Of a DNA stretch of 13,964 bases, positions 13,087 to 13,964 are shown in pieces. The notes under the pieces were generated by a model, which saw only the letters and a program-made list of their open reading frames with translations, had not been told where the DNA came from and ran no database searches. Positions within the stretch are counted from its first letter, which is position 1. Every line of letters starts with the position of its first letter. Origin of the DNA: Fibrobacter sp. UBA4297 (GTDB lineage Bacteria; Fibrobacterota; Fibrobacteria; Fibrobacterales; Fibrobacteraceae); assembly GCF_002394865.1 (NCBI RefSeq), contig NZ_DGUZ01000011.1, forward strand, positions 1 to 13,964, read 5' to 3'. A program made the translations under genes and the position numbers.

Positions 13087-13964
13087 TTAGCGGACTGCAA
13101 TGCGCTTCGTAGCGAGGACCTTGCGGCCTTCAACGAGGCGAACAATCACAGCGCCCTTGCCAGCAAACTGAGCCATGTCAACGGTCTTTGCAGCACCGGA
13201 GAATGTTTCAGAGAGGAGCATGTCGCCGCGAACGCTAAAGATCTTCACGGACTTCGTGCCGTTGGAGGTCGTTGCGATGCTCAACATGTTGTTAGCAACA
13301 GCCATGCTAGCCTTGGCTTCAACAGCCGTGGCAAGAGCCAACGTGCCATTGTCGCGACCGATAACCTTTGCCGGAGCCGGCTTCGGTTCTGCGAGAATCG
13401 GAGCCTTCGGCGCTACAACATCATCACCGCAAGAAACTTCAGACCACCAGTAGGTATCAACAGCGCGGTTGTTGATCCAAATGTCATTAACCTGGCCACG
13501 TTCCGGGTTCAGAGCATAGCACTTGCCTTCAGCCATTTCATTGAGACCGGCGTTGAAGCACTTGCCATTGTAATCACCAGAGCCGTTCACGAATTCAACG
13601 CACTTAGCAACGACGATTTCGCTAGAGCTAGATTCCGGTTCAGAAGAGCTGGAGGATTCTTCGCTGGAGCTGGAAACGACGACTTCGCCGCATTCCGTTT
13701 CTTCCCACCACCAATTGTCGTTGGCGCGGTCGTTAATCCACTGCTGACCCTTAACGTCGTTAGCGCGGTCATCCTTCAACTTGTAGCACTTGCCTTCTTC
13801 CATGTCGGCAAGACCAGCGTTGTAGCACTTGTCCGTCGTGTAGTTGCCTGTGCCGCGAACGAATTCTTCGCACTTGGAAACGACAACTTCGCTGGAGCTG
13901 GATTCTTCGACAGAGCTAGAAGATTCCGGTTCTTCGCTGGAGCTAGAGACTTCTTCAGAGCTAG
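13087..13964 (-). CDS. T9SS-type secreted protein with Cys/Trp-rich modules (N-terminus outside window)
   Basis: 291 C-terminal residues are visible; the frame stays open to the window edge, so the methionine at 13803 is internal. From N to C: a Ser/Glu linker (SSSSEEPESSSSVEESSSSE), a Cys/Trp-rich module (13687-13872), a second Ser/Glu linker, a second module (13426-13602), a Pro/Ala linker (APKAPILAEPKPAPAK) and a final domain of about 70 residues. The final domain, with VKIFSVRGDMLLSETF, FAGKGAVIVRLV and KRIAVR, matches the pattern of type IX secretion C-terminal sorting domains, by which such proteins are exported and anchored at the cell surface. Modular Ser-linked proteins in Fibrobacter are often glycoside hydrolases or cellulose-binding proteins. 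Whether a catalytic domain lies upstream cannot be seen here, and no enzymatic function is claimed. Confidence 0.82.
   Translation of the reverse strand, partial: SSEEVSSSSEEPESSSSVEESSSSEVVVSKCEEFVRGTGNYTTDKCYNAGLADMEEGKCYKLKDDRANDVKGQQWINDRANDNWWWEETECGEVVVSSSSEESSSSSEPESSSSEIVVAKCVEFVNGSGDYNGKCFNAGLNEMAEGKCYALNPERGQVNDIWINNRAVDTYWWSEVSCGDDVVAPKAPILAEPKPAPAKVIGRDNGTLALATAVEAKASMAVANNMLSIATTSNGTKSVKIFSVRGDMLLSETFSGAAKTVDMAQFAGKGAVIVRLVEGRKVLATKRIAVR
13426..13602 (-). repeat. Cys/Trp-rich module, second copy (C-terminal)
   Basis: About 59 residues from CVEFVNGSGDYNGKC to WWSEVSCG. Four cysteines, the GLNEMAEGKCYAL core and the WINNRAVDTYWW stretch align with the module at 13687-13872. Its small size, likely disulfides and surface Trp cluster would suit a carbohydrate-binding role; this is inference. 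Confidence 0.8.
13687..13872 (-). repeat. Cys/Trp-rich module, first copy (N-terminal)
   Basis: About 62 residues from CEEFVRGTGNYTTDKC to WWWEETECG. It shares all four cysteines, NAGL..M.EGKCY and WIN.RA.D..WW with the following copy, and has a few extra residues (DDRANDVKGQQ) before WIND. Confidence 0.8.

Noticed and set aside
1..13964. tRNA, rRNA or CRISPR array
   Set aside because: No cloverleaf, rRNA-like stretch or regularly spaced repeat was seen on reading the window.

Overview
The window most likely comes from Fibrobacter (F. succinogenes or a close relative). Three things point there: a secreted protein with Ser/Glu linkers and a type IX secretion (T9SS) C-terminal domain at the right edge, a tandem family of SUMF1-fold lipoproteins resembling Fibrobacter paralogous families, and weak Shine-Dalgarno use. 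This assignment is recognition from sequence, not a database match.

Left region (1-1685). A minus-strand gene starts at 29 and leaves the window. A divergent intergenic region (30-188) separates it from an Rpn-family PD-(D/E)XK nuclease (189-1169). Inside that nuclease gene an in-frame ATG at 969, preceded by a very good Shine-Dalgarno, could make a 66-residue C-terminal protein. This is the arrangement described for Rpn nucleases with intragenic antitoxins. A 57-bp stretch containing that start is repeated perfectly about 300 bp downstream, where it opens a free-standing 68-codon ORF (1276-1482) with a different tail. Short GTCAT...ATCT palindromic repeats and a bidirectional terminator follow.

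Middle region (1686-7277), visibly AT-rich. Four minus-strand paralogues lie head to tail, with ends at 7098, 5657, 4312 and 3023. Each has a signal peptide or lipoprotein signal, a small N-terminal domain and a SUMF1/FGE-like C-terminal domain that lacks the catalytic cysteines of formylglycine-generating enzyme. Their 3' ends and start-codon leaders are nearly identical while central loops differ. The upstream region of the first gene (7099-7277) is a near copy of 30-188 and is again divergent to an Rpn gene (7278-8288). The pair 'lipoprotein gene / divergent promoter / Rpn gene' is therefore duplicated.

Right region (8289-13964), GC-richer and housekeeping-like. It holds a 1485-residue double-activase protein related to 2-hydroxyacyl-CoA dehydratase activators (8475-12932), whose last codons run into a heptameric repeat. 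A REP-like repeat and two convergent terminators follow. Last is the C-terminal part of a secreted T9SS-type protein with two Cys/Trp-rich modules (13087 to the window end, minus strand).

The best candidate for an undescribed system is the duplicated Rpn/SUMF1-lipoprotein cassette, and in particular the intragenic and free-standing small Rpn C-terminal proteins.
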